In this document: positions 6,262-12,564 of the stretch, piece by piece
Layout of the letters: each line of letters starts with the position of its first letter
Position numbering within the stretch: position 1 is the first letter of the stretch
The notes under the pieces: model-generated
Seen by the model: only the letters and a program-made list of their open reading frames with translations
What the model was told of the DNA's origin: nothing
Databases searched by the model: none
NCBI GenBank assembly: GCA_947459455.1
Contig: CANHEC010000018.1
Coordinates: 1-12,895 of the forward strand
DNA length: 12,895 bases
Direction: 5' to 3'
DNA from: Chitinophagaceae bacterium
Lineage (GTDB): Bacteria > Bacteroidota > Bacteroidia > Chitinophagales > Chitinophagaceae
Program-made: the position numbers and the translations under genes

Positions 6262-8325
6262 ATGCCAAAATTTTTCGATTTGGTTAGCTGGCTGCTGCTG
6301 GCACTGGCCGCCCATGGCCAGCCGGTGGTAGAGGTGGGGCAGTTGGCTCGCCCCATGCGCCTGACGGTGCAGCAACTACAGTGGCAGCCGCTGCCAGCAG
6401 CCGATTCATTGCAGCCAGGGCTGGGTGCCCGGCTCCTTCACCCTGCTGCCCCGGCCAACCAGGCGCCGCTGCTGCAGCAGCAGGTAGCACAGCTGGTGCT
6501 GCGCAATAGCAGCCCGCAACCAAAGCAGGTATACCTGCGTCTGCCCTACACCTGGCAGGCCGCACTGATACCCATGCAGGGGCCGGCTCCGCAGTGGAGC
6601 GGCAAGCAGGTATCGCCTTTGCAAAAGCCGGTGTTTCATTATCAAAACATGGCCAGCCTTACGCTGCTGCCGGGTCAGCAATTGACGTGCTACCTCAGCG
6701 CACAGGCAGGCTATAGCCTGCTGCGGCAGTCGCCACTGCAGGTAACGGTGTACAGCGCTGCCCAATACGAAGCGGAGAATAGCAGTCGCCATTTCTGGCA
6801 AGCCATTTTCATCGGCATCATCATTGTAATGGGGCTGTATAATCTCTTTTTGTTTTTTGCAGTAAAGGATGCCAGCTACCTGCACTACGTACTCAGCATT
6901 GCGGGTATTGGTTTCTACTTTGCCTACTATTATGGCTTTGCTATTGAGTACCTGTGGCCACGCAGCCCCCGCTGGGATCTTTGGTGCTACACGCTGATCG
7001 TACCCGCCACCAGCTTGTCGCGGCTTTGGTTTACCCGCACCTACCTGCACTCGCCCGGCATGCTGCCGGGTATCAACCGGGCAATGAATGTACTGGCTGC
7101 CATTATGATGGGCACGCTGCTGGCAGGCCTCATTACCTATTTGCTGAATATCGATTGGCTGGCTCCGTTGGTCAACTTCATTGGCATTACCAATACGCTG
7201 GTGCTGGTGATTATGCTGGTGGCAGGTATTCAAGGCTATCGGCAGGGCTACCGGCCGGCCTTTTATTTTATGCTGGCCAATGCGCCGCTGGTGGCGGGTG
7301 CCATTTTGTTCATTCTTCGCGAAGTGGGCCTGATAGGCGACAGCTGGATGACGCGGTACTTTGTGCAAATAGGCGTTGTTATTCAGGTGGTATTGTTTGC
7401 GCTGGGCCTGGCCAGCCGCTACAACCAGACCCGGCTGGAACTGGAACAGCAGCGGCTGGAAAAAGAACGGCTGGCACTGGAAACTGAAAAAGAAAAAAAA
7501 CAACTGATAGAAGACCAGCGCCGCCAGCTGGAAAAACAGGTAGAAGCACAAACGCAATCGCTGCGGCAGAAAAATGAAAAACTACAAGAGCTGAACAGCC
7601 TTAAGGATAAACTCTTCAGTGTGATTACACACGACCTGCGCAATCCCCTGGCCACCATGCAAAGCTTTCTGAAACTACTGACAGAACACCACGAAAAGCT
7701 GAGCGAAGAAGAAAAGCACAAACTGGTGCAGGAGGCGCAGGACTCGCTGGATCATTTGAATCGCCTGTTGTTCCATTTGCTGCAGTGGAGCAAAAGCCAA
7801 ATGAACCTGCTCTCCTTTCAGCCGCAGGCGGTAGCCGTAAAGGAACTGATTGATAAAAGTATTCGGGTGCTGCACCTGCAGGCGCATCTCAAGCACGTCA
7901 GCATTCGCTCGGTAGCCGATGGGCAGCTACGGGCCTGGGCCGATGAAGCGATGCTGGACTTTGTGATTCGCAACCTGCTCAGCAATGCCATCAAATTCAG
8001 CCGGCCAAATGGCATGGTTACCATTAGCGCCTGGCAAGAGCCACAGCAGGTGGTGATAGAGATAGCCGATGAAGGCATTGGCATGCACGCCGGTATGGTA
8101 CAGGAAATACTCACCACCCATGTGGGCGCTACCCGGCGGGGTACGGCCCGCGAAAAAGGTACCGGGCTGGGCCTGCTCATCAGCCGCGAATTTGTGGAGA
8201 AACACGGCGGCCGCCTCGACATCAGCAGCCAGCCGCAGCAGGGCACCCGGGTGCGCTGCCTGTGGCCCATACCACCCCACCAGCAGGCAGCAAAAAAGCC
8301 GGTTGGACCGGCTTCTGTGCTTTGA
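6262..8325 (+). CDS. 7TMR-DISM sensor histidine kinase
   Basis: 687 residues. An N-terminal signal peptide (about 1-19, ending AHGQ) is followed by an extracytoplasmic beta-rich domain (about 20-165) of the 7TMR-DISMED2 type, seven membrane segments (about 178-386), a charged coiled coil (about 388-447), a HisKA dimerisation domain and a HATPase domain. The phospho-acceptor is His457 in ITHDLRNP; the N box has Asn575 (NLLSNAIKF), the D box is DEGIGM (603-608) and the G2 box is GTGLGL (633-638). All kinase boxes are intact. There is no receiver or output domain, so it must phosphorylate a separate regulator, and none is visible here. The ligand is unknown; related DISM domains are suggested to bind carbohydrates or other small molecules. 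The ATG at 6246 runs straight into a stop, which supports 6262. The final ~17 residues after WPI (670) are an unusual tail written across a hairpin. Confidence 0.93.
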   Translation: MPKFFDLVSWLLLALAAHGQPVVEVGQLARPMRLTVQQLQWQPLPAADSLQPGLGARLLHPAAPANQAPLLQQQVAQLVLRNSSPQPKQVYLRLPYTWQAALIPMQGPAPQWSGKQVSPLQKPVFHYQNMASLTLLPGQQLTCYLSAQAGYSLLRQSPLQVTVYSAAQYEAENSSRHFWQAIFIGIIIVMGLYNLFLFFAVKDASYLHYVLSIAGIGFYFAYYYGFAIEYLWPRSPRWDLWCYTLIVPATSLSRLWFTRTYLHSPGMLPGINRAMNVLAAIMMGTLLAGLITYLLNIDWLAPLVNFIGITNTLVLVIMLVAGIQGYRQGYRPAFYFMLANAPLVAGAILFILREVGLIGDSWMTRYFVQIGVVIQVVLFALGLASRYNQTRLELEQQRLEKERLALETEKEKKQLIEDQRRQLEKQVEAQTQSLRQKNEKLQELNSLKDKLFSVITHDLRNPLATMQSFLKLLTEHHEKLSEEEKHKLVQEAQDSLDHLNRLLFHLLQWSKSQMNLLSFQPQAVAVKELIDKSIRVLHLQAHLKHVSIRSVADGQLRAWADEAMLDFVIRNLLSNAIKFSRPNGMVTISAWQEPQQVVIEIADEGIGMHAGMVQEILTTHVGATRRGTAREKGTGLGLLISREFVEKHGGRLDISSQPQQGTRVRCLWPIPPHQQAAKKPVGPASVL
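8292..8314 (-). terminator. Minus-strand-oriented intrinsic terminator inside the 3' end of the kinase gene
   Basis: AAGCCGGT (8296-8303) pairs perfectly with ACCGGCTT (8307-8314) around a three-base loop. Read on the minus strand, this 8-bp GC-rich hairpin runs directly into TTTTTT (complement of 8292-8297), a classical intrinsic terminator. On the plus strand the stem is followed only by a broken T-rich stretch, so any plus-strand activity should be weaker. The hairpin lies within the coding sequence, over kinase codons 679-685. Confidence 0.6.
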
Positions 8326-8353
8326 AATTCGCTTCAGGGTAGTATCGAAAATG

Positions 8354-8422
8354 GAGCGGGTGGGGGGACCATCTGTTCCTTACCATAAAACGAGGGGTGA
8401 CCGTGTGTATGGCCCCCCGCTC
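8354..8422 (+). other. Imperfect inverted repeat in the kinase-luxR intergenic region
   Basis: GAGCGG, GGGG and CCAT on the left (8354-8372) are complementary to ATGGCCCCCCGCTC on the right (8409-8422). That gives 14 pairs interrupted by a four-base and a one-base bulge on the left arm, with a loop of about 36 bases. It lies between the kinase stop and the luxR promoter, so it would form in a kinase read-through transcript. No T-run follows, so a terminator is not indicated. Confidence 0.4.
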
Positions 8423-8476
8423 GTCTTACTAGACTTAATGGTAAATGGTAGAGCAAATGTTACGCCGACTAAAGGA

Positions 8477-8505
8477 TTGGCCAATAGTCGAAATGACTAT
8501 TTTTG
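8477..8505 (+). promoter_or_regulatory. Bacteroidota-type promoter of the luxR-type gene
   Basis: A perfect -7 element TATTTTTG (8498-8505; consensus TAnnTTTG) is preceded, after an 18-base spacer, by TTG (8477-8479) as a -33 element. The -7 ends 28 bases before the ATG at 8534, giving a short leader of roughly 20 bases. This favours 8534 over the upstream in-frame ATG at 8438. Confidence 0.65.
8484..8500. promoter_or_regulatory. Palindrome in the luxR-type promoter spacer, candidate operator
   Basis: ATAGTC (8484-8489) and GACTAT (8495-8500) form a perfect 6-bp dyad around GAAAT. It fills the space between the -33 and -7 elements and overlaps the first three bases of the -7. That is where a dimeric regulator would block or remodel the promoter. 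Autoregulation by the LuxR-type product is inference. Confidence 0.45.
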
Positions 8506-8533
8506 GCGTTACCCCACGCTAACTTGTTGCCTG

Positions 8534-9310
8534 ATGATTTTGCCTGAAGAAGCTCACCTCCGAGTGCGGGAGATTTGGAGCCGCTATTATCCCAGCCAGC
8601 CCACTCAACAGCAGGTAAAAGAGCTGCTGACACAGAGTGCTATACTCGATCAGGCTGAACACAGCAACCTGCGGGCCGTGTTTTTTGGCTATCACGACTT
8701 CAGTATTTATCACCTCAACCGCAACACCGCCCGCTATTTTGGCGCCGAGCCCGATCAGATTTTGGGCGAAGGGCCGCGGTTCATTATTTCCTGTATCCAT
8801 CCAAAACAGGTAGAAGTAGCCATTCGAAATACGAAGACTACCTCCGGCCTGCTGCACACCCTGCCCGCCAGTGGCAAAAAAAACTACAGCAGCACCTACG
8901 TAAACTGCAATATTACCTGCCGGCAGGGAAATATGCACCGATGCATATTTCAATCATTTCCGCTGCTGTACGATGAGCAGGGCAACCCGCTTATCGGCAT
9001 GTTTTTGATTCATGACGTGGAGCCATTTCTGACCGATGGCATCTGGTGGTATCGCTACAAAATAGCCGACCATGTATACCACTACCATTCCGATACGGAC
9101 CAGCTGCTACCACAGGATATCTTATCCTCCCGCGAAATAGAGATACTGAAAATGATTGCAGAAGGTGGCAGTTCAAAGGAAATAGCCGCCAAACTGTACC
9201 TGAGCGTAAACACTGTAGACAACCACCGGCGCAACATGCTGAAACGCACCGGTGCGGTAGATACCAGTGCCCTCATTCACGTGTGCAAAATTTGCCAGAT
9301 CATCGACTAA
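8534..9310 (+). CDS. LuxR/GerE-type transcriptional regulator with PAS-like N-terminal domain
   Basis: 258 residues from the ATG at 8534. The same frame is open much further upstream, but that part lies inside the kinase gene in another frame and upstream of the promoter, so it is rejected. The C-terminus (about 193-258) is a GerE helix-turn-helix with LSSREIEILKMIAEG, then SSKEIAAKLYLSVNTVDNHR and a LKRTGA end, the standard DNA-binding signature. Residues about 50-180 look like a PAS-type sensor fold (HDFSIYHLNRNTARYFGAE, later LLYDEQGNPLIG). No receiver domain and no phospho-acceptor Asp pocket is evident, so it is not an ordinary response regulator of the neighbouring kinase. Cytoplasmic; the signal and target genes are unknown. 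Its 3' end faces the DUF5916 gene with 22 bases between the stop codons. Confidence 0.85.
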   Translation: MILPEEAHLRVREIWSRYYPSQPTQQQVKELLTQSAILDQAEHSNLRAVFFGYHDFSIYHLNRNTARYFGAEPDQILGEGPRFIISCIHPKQVEVAIRNTKTTSGLLHTLPASGKKNYSSTYVNCNITCRQGNMHRCIFQSFPLLYDEQGNPLIGMFLIHDVEPFLTDGIWWYRYKIADHVYHYHSDTDQLLPQDILSSREIEILKMIAEGGSSKEIAAKLYLSVNTVDNHRRNMLKRTGAVDTSALIHVCKICQIID

Positions 9311-9313
9311 CAG

Positions 9314-9325
9314 CTGCTGCAGCAG
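9314..9325. other. 12-bp perfect palindrome between convergent stop codons
   Basis: CTGCTGCAGCAG is fully self-complementary and occupies half of the 22-base gap between the luxR-type stop (9308-9310) and the DUF5916 stop (9333-9335). With no loop and no T-run on either side it is a poor intrinsic terminator. The same sequence occurs within the kinase gene as Leu-Leu-Gln-Gln codons, so it may be chance. Confidence 0.3.
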
Positions 9326-9332
9326 GGTCGCA

Positions 9333-11573
9333 TCAGATGTTCAGCCAGTAGTTGAGCTTAAGCACCAGCGCCCGGTTCTTGTTTTTCAACAACGGGTCGG
9401 TAAAGTAGTTATCGGTATACACCACATACAGGTCGCTCATGGGGCGGAAGCGCCATTGAAAACGACTATTGATATTGAAGTTGTTTGCCTGTGTATTGTA
9501 TTGCAAAAACGTGGTCCAGAAAATACTGGTGCTGAAATTGACATCGATCCGGGGTGCTATCAGCAGTATCTCCCCTTCGCCGTAGTCGCCGGGAAACTTC
9601 AGCCTGTTGTACTCGGCCTGCAGCACCAGGCTAAAATTGGGCACATGCCGCCAGCTGAGCGTACCCCGCAGCGAGGTAAACTGCCCACCGTAAAATTCGC
9701 CTACACTAAAGCGGCCGCCAAACGCCACCGGCTTTCTGAAATCGGCATCGTAGCCGGCAAAATAGCGCCAGAAACGATAATTGGCCGCCGGCAGCGGCTT
9801 GCCACCAGTAAATGAAATGGGATACAACAGCTGCACTTCATTGAACTGAACACCGCCAAACACATTGCTGGTATTGTTGAATTGCAGGTTGGTATTGAAA
9901 GTATGGTTCCGCTCATTGAAGCTGCCATCCGGGTTCCATACCACAAAGTTTTCCATGTTCAAGCGCATCGTGTTCACCGCTTTATCCTTTGGAAATATGC
10001 GGTATTGCATCTCGTTGTAAAAATGCTTGAATCCCATGCGAATCGTGGTATCACGCAAGGCATCGTAGTTTTCGATGCGCTGCACAAAACCCATATCGGT
10101 ATAGTAGTTGGTACCTACATCTACCCAATCGAACACCACATTGAAACGACGCTTATCGACTGCAAAGCCCCCGTTCCAAAACAAATCGGCGTTGTGGATA
10201 CCGGGCTTGAATGATTTGTGCACAGCACCCCACACATTCACCGTACCGGGCGTATTGGTGTACACCCATTCTGTACCGGCATTTCGGCCATAAGCCGCCA
10301 GCGGGTTCAGCCGCTTCTCTTCTTCACTCAAAAAGCCCTGCCGATTGAGAAAATAGGTGCGGATGCTGGAACGCTTCAGCACACGCTGGTTGACGCTGAC
10401 TGCCGTAAAATTTTCTGCTTTGTAATTGCCTCTATTTCCAGTTTGCATGTTTAGCACACCCAGGCGGGTAGAGGGCGTCACACTGCCGGTAACCCGGGCA
10501 CCCGCCAAAATGGGAACGGTCTGGTTATTGGCATCGAGCCCAATGCGGCGGCTGTAAAAAGGCCGGATGGGATCCATGCCATAGTTGGCAAACAAGTCGG
10601 CGTTTTCCAAAAAAAAAGTGCGCCGCTCGGGAAGAAAGATGTTGAACCGCGTCAGGTTGGTGACCTGGCGGTCTACTTCAATCTGCGAAAAATCGGGATT
10701 CACCGTCAGGTCGAGGTTGAGCGAAGAAGTGAGGCCCACTTTTGCATCGAAGCCTGCATTGGCTTTCCCGTTGTACTGCTGGCTGCCATTGGTTTGCGCA
10801 CTGGTCACCTGCCCGGTCACATAGGGGTTCAGCACAATATTGCTACCGGCGGCCGGCGGCGGTGTCTCCCAGTACAGGGCACCTGTGTAGCCAAGGTCCC
10901 AGCTGGCAAAGTTGACCGGCACTTTGGTCCAGCAGCTGTACTCGTTGGTTTTGGTATCTATCCGTACAAAATTGAGGCCCCAAAAAGGCTGGCTGCTGTT
11001 GTACCGAAGCGATTTGAAGGGAATGGCCATTTCGGCCACCCAATGATCGGCATGGCGGCTGGTGGCACTGTACCAGGTATGATCCCAGCTGAAATTGGGC
11101 CCATCGCTGGTGGTCAGTTGGTCTTCGCTTTGCGAATTGAAGGCATTGACCACAAAAAAGAAGCCGTTGGTATGTTGGTTCAATGGATCGAGCACAATGG
11201 CAAAACCATCGCTGCCATCGTGGCCACCATCCCGCTTCAGGGTTTGGATAAAGGCTTTGCCCGAATCGTAGGCAATGGCGCCCACGTACAGGTTTTTGTC
11301 ATCAAATGTGATGCGCACCAGGGTTTGGCGGGCACCGGGAGCTCCATCGGTCGGAAACTTTCGCCAAAAGCCGGTGATGCCATTCCCCTCCTGCCATACC
11401 GATTCATCCAGCTTGCCATCCACTTTTACCGGCACGTTTGTTTTGCGAATGCTGGTGCTGAATGATCGCTGCAGGGGTGTGAGGCTACCGGCCAGCTTGA
11501 TAGCAGGCCCCTGAGCCCGGGCGGTACCAAACGCTGCCAGCCAACAAATAATTGCCCATTGAAATTTTCTCAT
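9333..11573 (-). CDS. DUF5916 outer-membrane protein with CBM9-like N-terminal domain
   Basis: 746 residues from the start at 11573. The frame stays open for 25 more codons upstream, but starting here places a signal peptide first (MRKF, hydrophobic core, ARA before Q21) and follows a perfect -7 element. Residues about 45-215 form a carbohydrate-binding-family-9-like sandwich (VDGKLDESVW at 51-60; DDKNLYVGAIAYD; DGFAIVLDP). The rest is a DUF5916 beta-strand-rich region with the hallmark NPDFSQIEVD (292-301), then FLPERRTFFLENADLF (about 313-328), and many alternating strands that suggest an outer-membrane barrel. The last strand ends NYWLNI rather than the usual terminal aromatic. The family is abundant in Bacteroidota; function is unproven, with glycan handling suggested by the CBM9-like part. 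It lies 92 bases after trmD on the same strand and faces the luxR-type gene tail to tail. Confidence 0.9.
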   Translation of the reverse strand: MRKFQWAIICWLAAFGTARAQGPAIKLAGSLTPLQRSFSTSIRKTNVPVKVDGKLDESVWQEGNGITGFWRKFPTDGAPGARQTLVRITFDDKNLYVGAIAYDSGKAFIQTLKRDGGHDGSDGFAIVLDPLNQHTNGFFFVVNAFNSQSEDQLTTSDGPNFSWDHTWYSATSRHADHWVAEMAIPFKSLRYNSSQPFWGLNFVRIDTKTNEYSCWTKVPVNFASWDLGYTGALYWETPPPAAGSNIVLNPYVTGQVTSAQTNGSQQYNGKANAGFDAKVGLTSSLNLDLTVNPDFSQIEVDRQVTNLTRFNIFLPERRTFFLENADLFANYGMDPIRPFYSRRIGLDANNQTVPILAGARVTGSVTPSTRLGVLNMQTGNRGNYKAENFTAVSVNQRVLKRSSIRTYFLNRQGFLSEEEKRLNPLAAYGRNAGTEWVYTNTPGTVNVWGAVHKSFKPGIHNADLFWNGGFAVDKRRFNVVFDWVDVGTNYYTDMGFVQRIENYDALRDTTIRMGFKHFYNEMQYRIFPKDKAVNTMRLNMENFVVWNPDGSFNERNHTFNTNLQFNNTSNVFGGVQFNEVQLLYPISFTGGKPLPAANYRFWRYFAGYDADFRKPVAFGGRFSVGEFYGGQFTSLRGTLSWRHVPNFSLVLQAEYNRLKFPGDYGEGEILLIAPRIDVNFSTSIFWTTFLQYNTQANNFNINSRFQWRFRPMSDLYVVYTDNYFTDPLLKNKNRALVLKLNYWLNI

Positions 11574-11593
11574 ACCGGAAGTGCGAAGGGCCG

Positions 11594-11601
11594 CAAAAGT
11601 A
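11594..11601 (-). promoter_or_regulatory. -7 element for the DUF5916 gene
   Basis: The minus strand reads TACTTTTG, a perfect TAnnTTTG match, ending 20 bases before the start codon at 11573. No clear TTG sits 18-21 bases further upstream (the nearest is a TTTA-like stretch about 25 bases away), so the promoter is plausible but incomplete. It suggests that the gene is not wholly dependent on trmD transcription. Confidence 0.45.
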
Positions 11602-11665
11602 GCCGCCACAGGTTTGATAGGACGGTTAAACAGCCCACTCGCCAGCAAGAAATGGATGAACGGTA

Positions 11666-12352
11666 TCAGAACTGATCGCCCAGCAAATCGGGGCGCCGCT
11701 CGGCAGTGCGCTGTACAGCCTGGTCGTGGCGCCAGTCTTCTATTTTTCGCGGGTCGCCACTCAGCAATATATCGGGCACCTTCCAGCCGTTGAAATCGGC
11801 AGGGCGGGTGTACACAGGCGGGGCCAGCAGCCCATCCTGAAACGAATCGAACAGCGCCGACGTTTCGTCGTTGAGCACACCGGGCAGCAGCCGACCAATG
11901 GCATCTACCACCAAGGCTGCGGGTATTTCACCCCCGCTCAGCACAAAATCGCCAATCGATATTTCGCGGGTAACGAGGTGCTGCCGCACCCGTTCGTCGA
12001 TGCCTTTGTAATGGCCACAAATGATGAGCAGGCGGCCTTTCAGGCTCAGCTGGTTGGCGTCCCGCTGTTCAAAGCGCTTGCCGTCGGGCGTCATGTAAAT
12101 GATTTCGTCGAACGGGCCGCCCTCGGCCTGCAGTGCTTCGATGGCCTTCACCAGGGGTTCGCACATCATCACCATGCCCGCACCGCCGCCGTATTGGTAA
12201 TCGTCTACCTGACCGTACTCGTTTACCGCCCAGCGGCGCAGGTGATGCACCTGCACGGTCAGCAAGCCCTTGTCCTGGGCTCGCTTCATGATGCTGTGGT
12301 TCAGCGGGCTCTCGAGCAATTCGGGCAGTACAGTCAGGATATCGATGTGCAT
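11666..12352 (-). CDS. trmD: tRNA (guanine(37)-N1)-methyltransferase TrmD
   Basis: 228 residues. TrmD transfers a methyl group from S-adenosylmethionine to N1 of G37 next to the anticodon of tRNAs read with CNN codons, preventing +1 frameshifting; it is a cytoplasmic dimer and broadly essential. The SPOUT trefoil-knot motifs are present: YGGGAGMVM (54-62), ICGHYKGIDERV (111-122) and SIGDFVLSGGE (132-142). The catalytic Asp is at 169 in FDSF, the same number as in the E. coli enzyme, followed by YTRPADFNGWKVP and LLSGDPRKIEDWR, then RTAERRPDLL at the C-terminus. It ends near the shortest usual length, without the long tail seen in E. coli. rpsP, rimM and rplS, its partners in many bacteria, are not next to it. 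A small hairpin (ATCAGAACTGAT, 11665-11676) covers its stop codon. TATTTTCG on the minus strand at 12361-12368 is a one-mismatch -7, only eight bases before the start. Confidence 0.97.
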   Translation of the reverse strand: MHIDILTVLPELLESPLNHSIMKRAQDKGLLTVQVHHLRRWAVNEYGQVDDYQYGGGAGMVMMCEPLVKAIEALQAEGGPFDEIIYMTPDGKRFEQRDANQLSLKGRLLIICGHYKGIDERVRQHLVTREISIGDFVLSGGEIPAALVVDAIGRLLPGVLNDETSALFDSFQDGLLAPPVYTRPADFNGWKVPDILLSGDPRKIEDWRHDQAVQRTAERRPDLLGDQF

Positions 12353-12387
12353 AAGGGCAGCGAAAATACTGAAGTTGGCAGATGTCG

Positions 12388-12401
12388 GCTAGCAGCTAGC
12401 A
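12388..12401. repeat. Tandem 7-bp duplication upstream of trmD
   Basis: GCTAGCA occurs twice in a row. The same bases contain a hairpin, GCTAG-CAG-CTAGC (12388-12400). It lies 36 bases upstream of the trmD start codon. It may be a small regulatory dyad or simple slippage; nothing favours either. Confidence 0.4.
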
Positions 12402-12453
12402 AGGTGGCAATGCCTGAATAGCGTTGACCAATTTTCGGAAACCTTTCGAAACG

Positions 12454-12509
12454 GACTTTCGGTCTTCCCGACTTCCCGACTTTCGGACCTTCGGACTTTC
12501 GGACTTCCC
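12454..12509. repeat. Seven tandem 8-bp units (GACTTTCG/GACTTCCC) in the trmD divergent gap
   Basis: The 56 bases divide without gap into seven octamers. In order: GACTTTCG, GTCTTCCC, GACTTCCC, GACTTTCG, GACCTTCG, GACTTTCG, GACTTCCC. Two unit types alternate, with one-base variants. Weaker look-alikes flank the array (ACCTTTCG near 12441; CACTTCCC near 12525). The array lies in the 212-base gap between trmD and the divergent secreted-protein gene. I have an impression that similar tracts recur between genes in Bacteroidota, which I cannot verify here. Confidence 0.8.
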
Positions 12510-12564
12510 CGTTAAAATATCCGCCACTTCCCGGCGTTTTGGGGTGATTGAATACCTTGCGCCT

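Noticed and set aside
6406..7557. Minus-strand ORF of 383 codons opposite the sensor kinase
   Set aside because: A shadow of the kinase frame, rich in Gln/His/Phe runs that are complements of Leu/Gln/Glu codons; no recognisable domain.
8362..8367. G-quadruplex from the G-run in the kinase-luxR gap
   Set aside because: Only two adjacent G-runs occur on this strand within a short distance; four are needed for a stable intramolecular form.
8069..8533. Upstream extension of the luxR-type reading frame into the kinase gene
   Set aside because: The first part overlaps the kinase HATPase region in another frame, the middle part is unlike protein, and a complete promoter lies at 8477-8505, downstream of those codons.
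11726..12421. Plus-strand ORF of 231 codons opposite trmD
   Set aside because: Antisense to the unmistakable trmD coding sequence; no domain visible.
12454..12509. CRISPR array
   Set aside because: Units are contiguous octamers with no spacers, and no cas-like gene is nearby.
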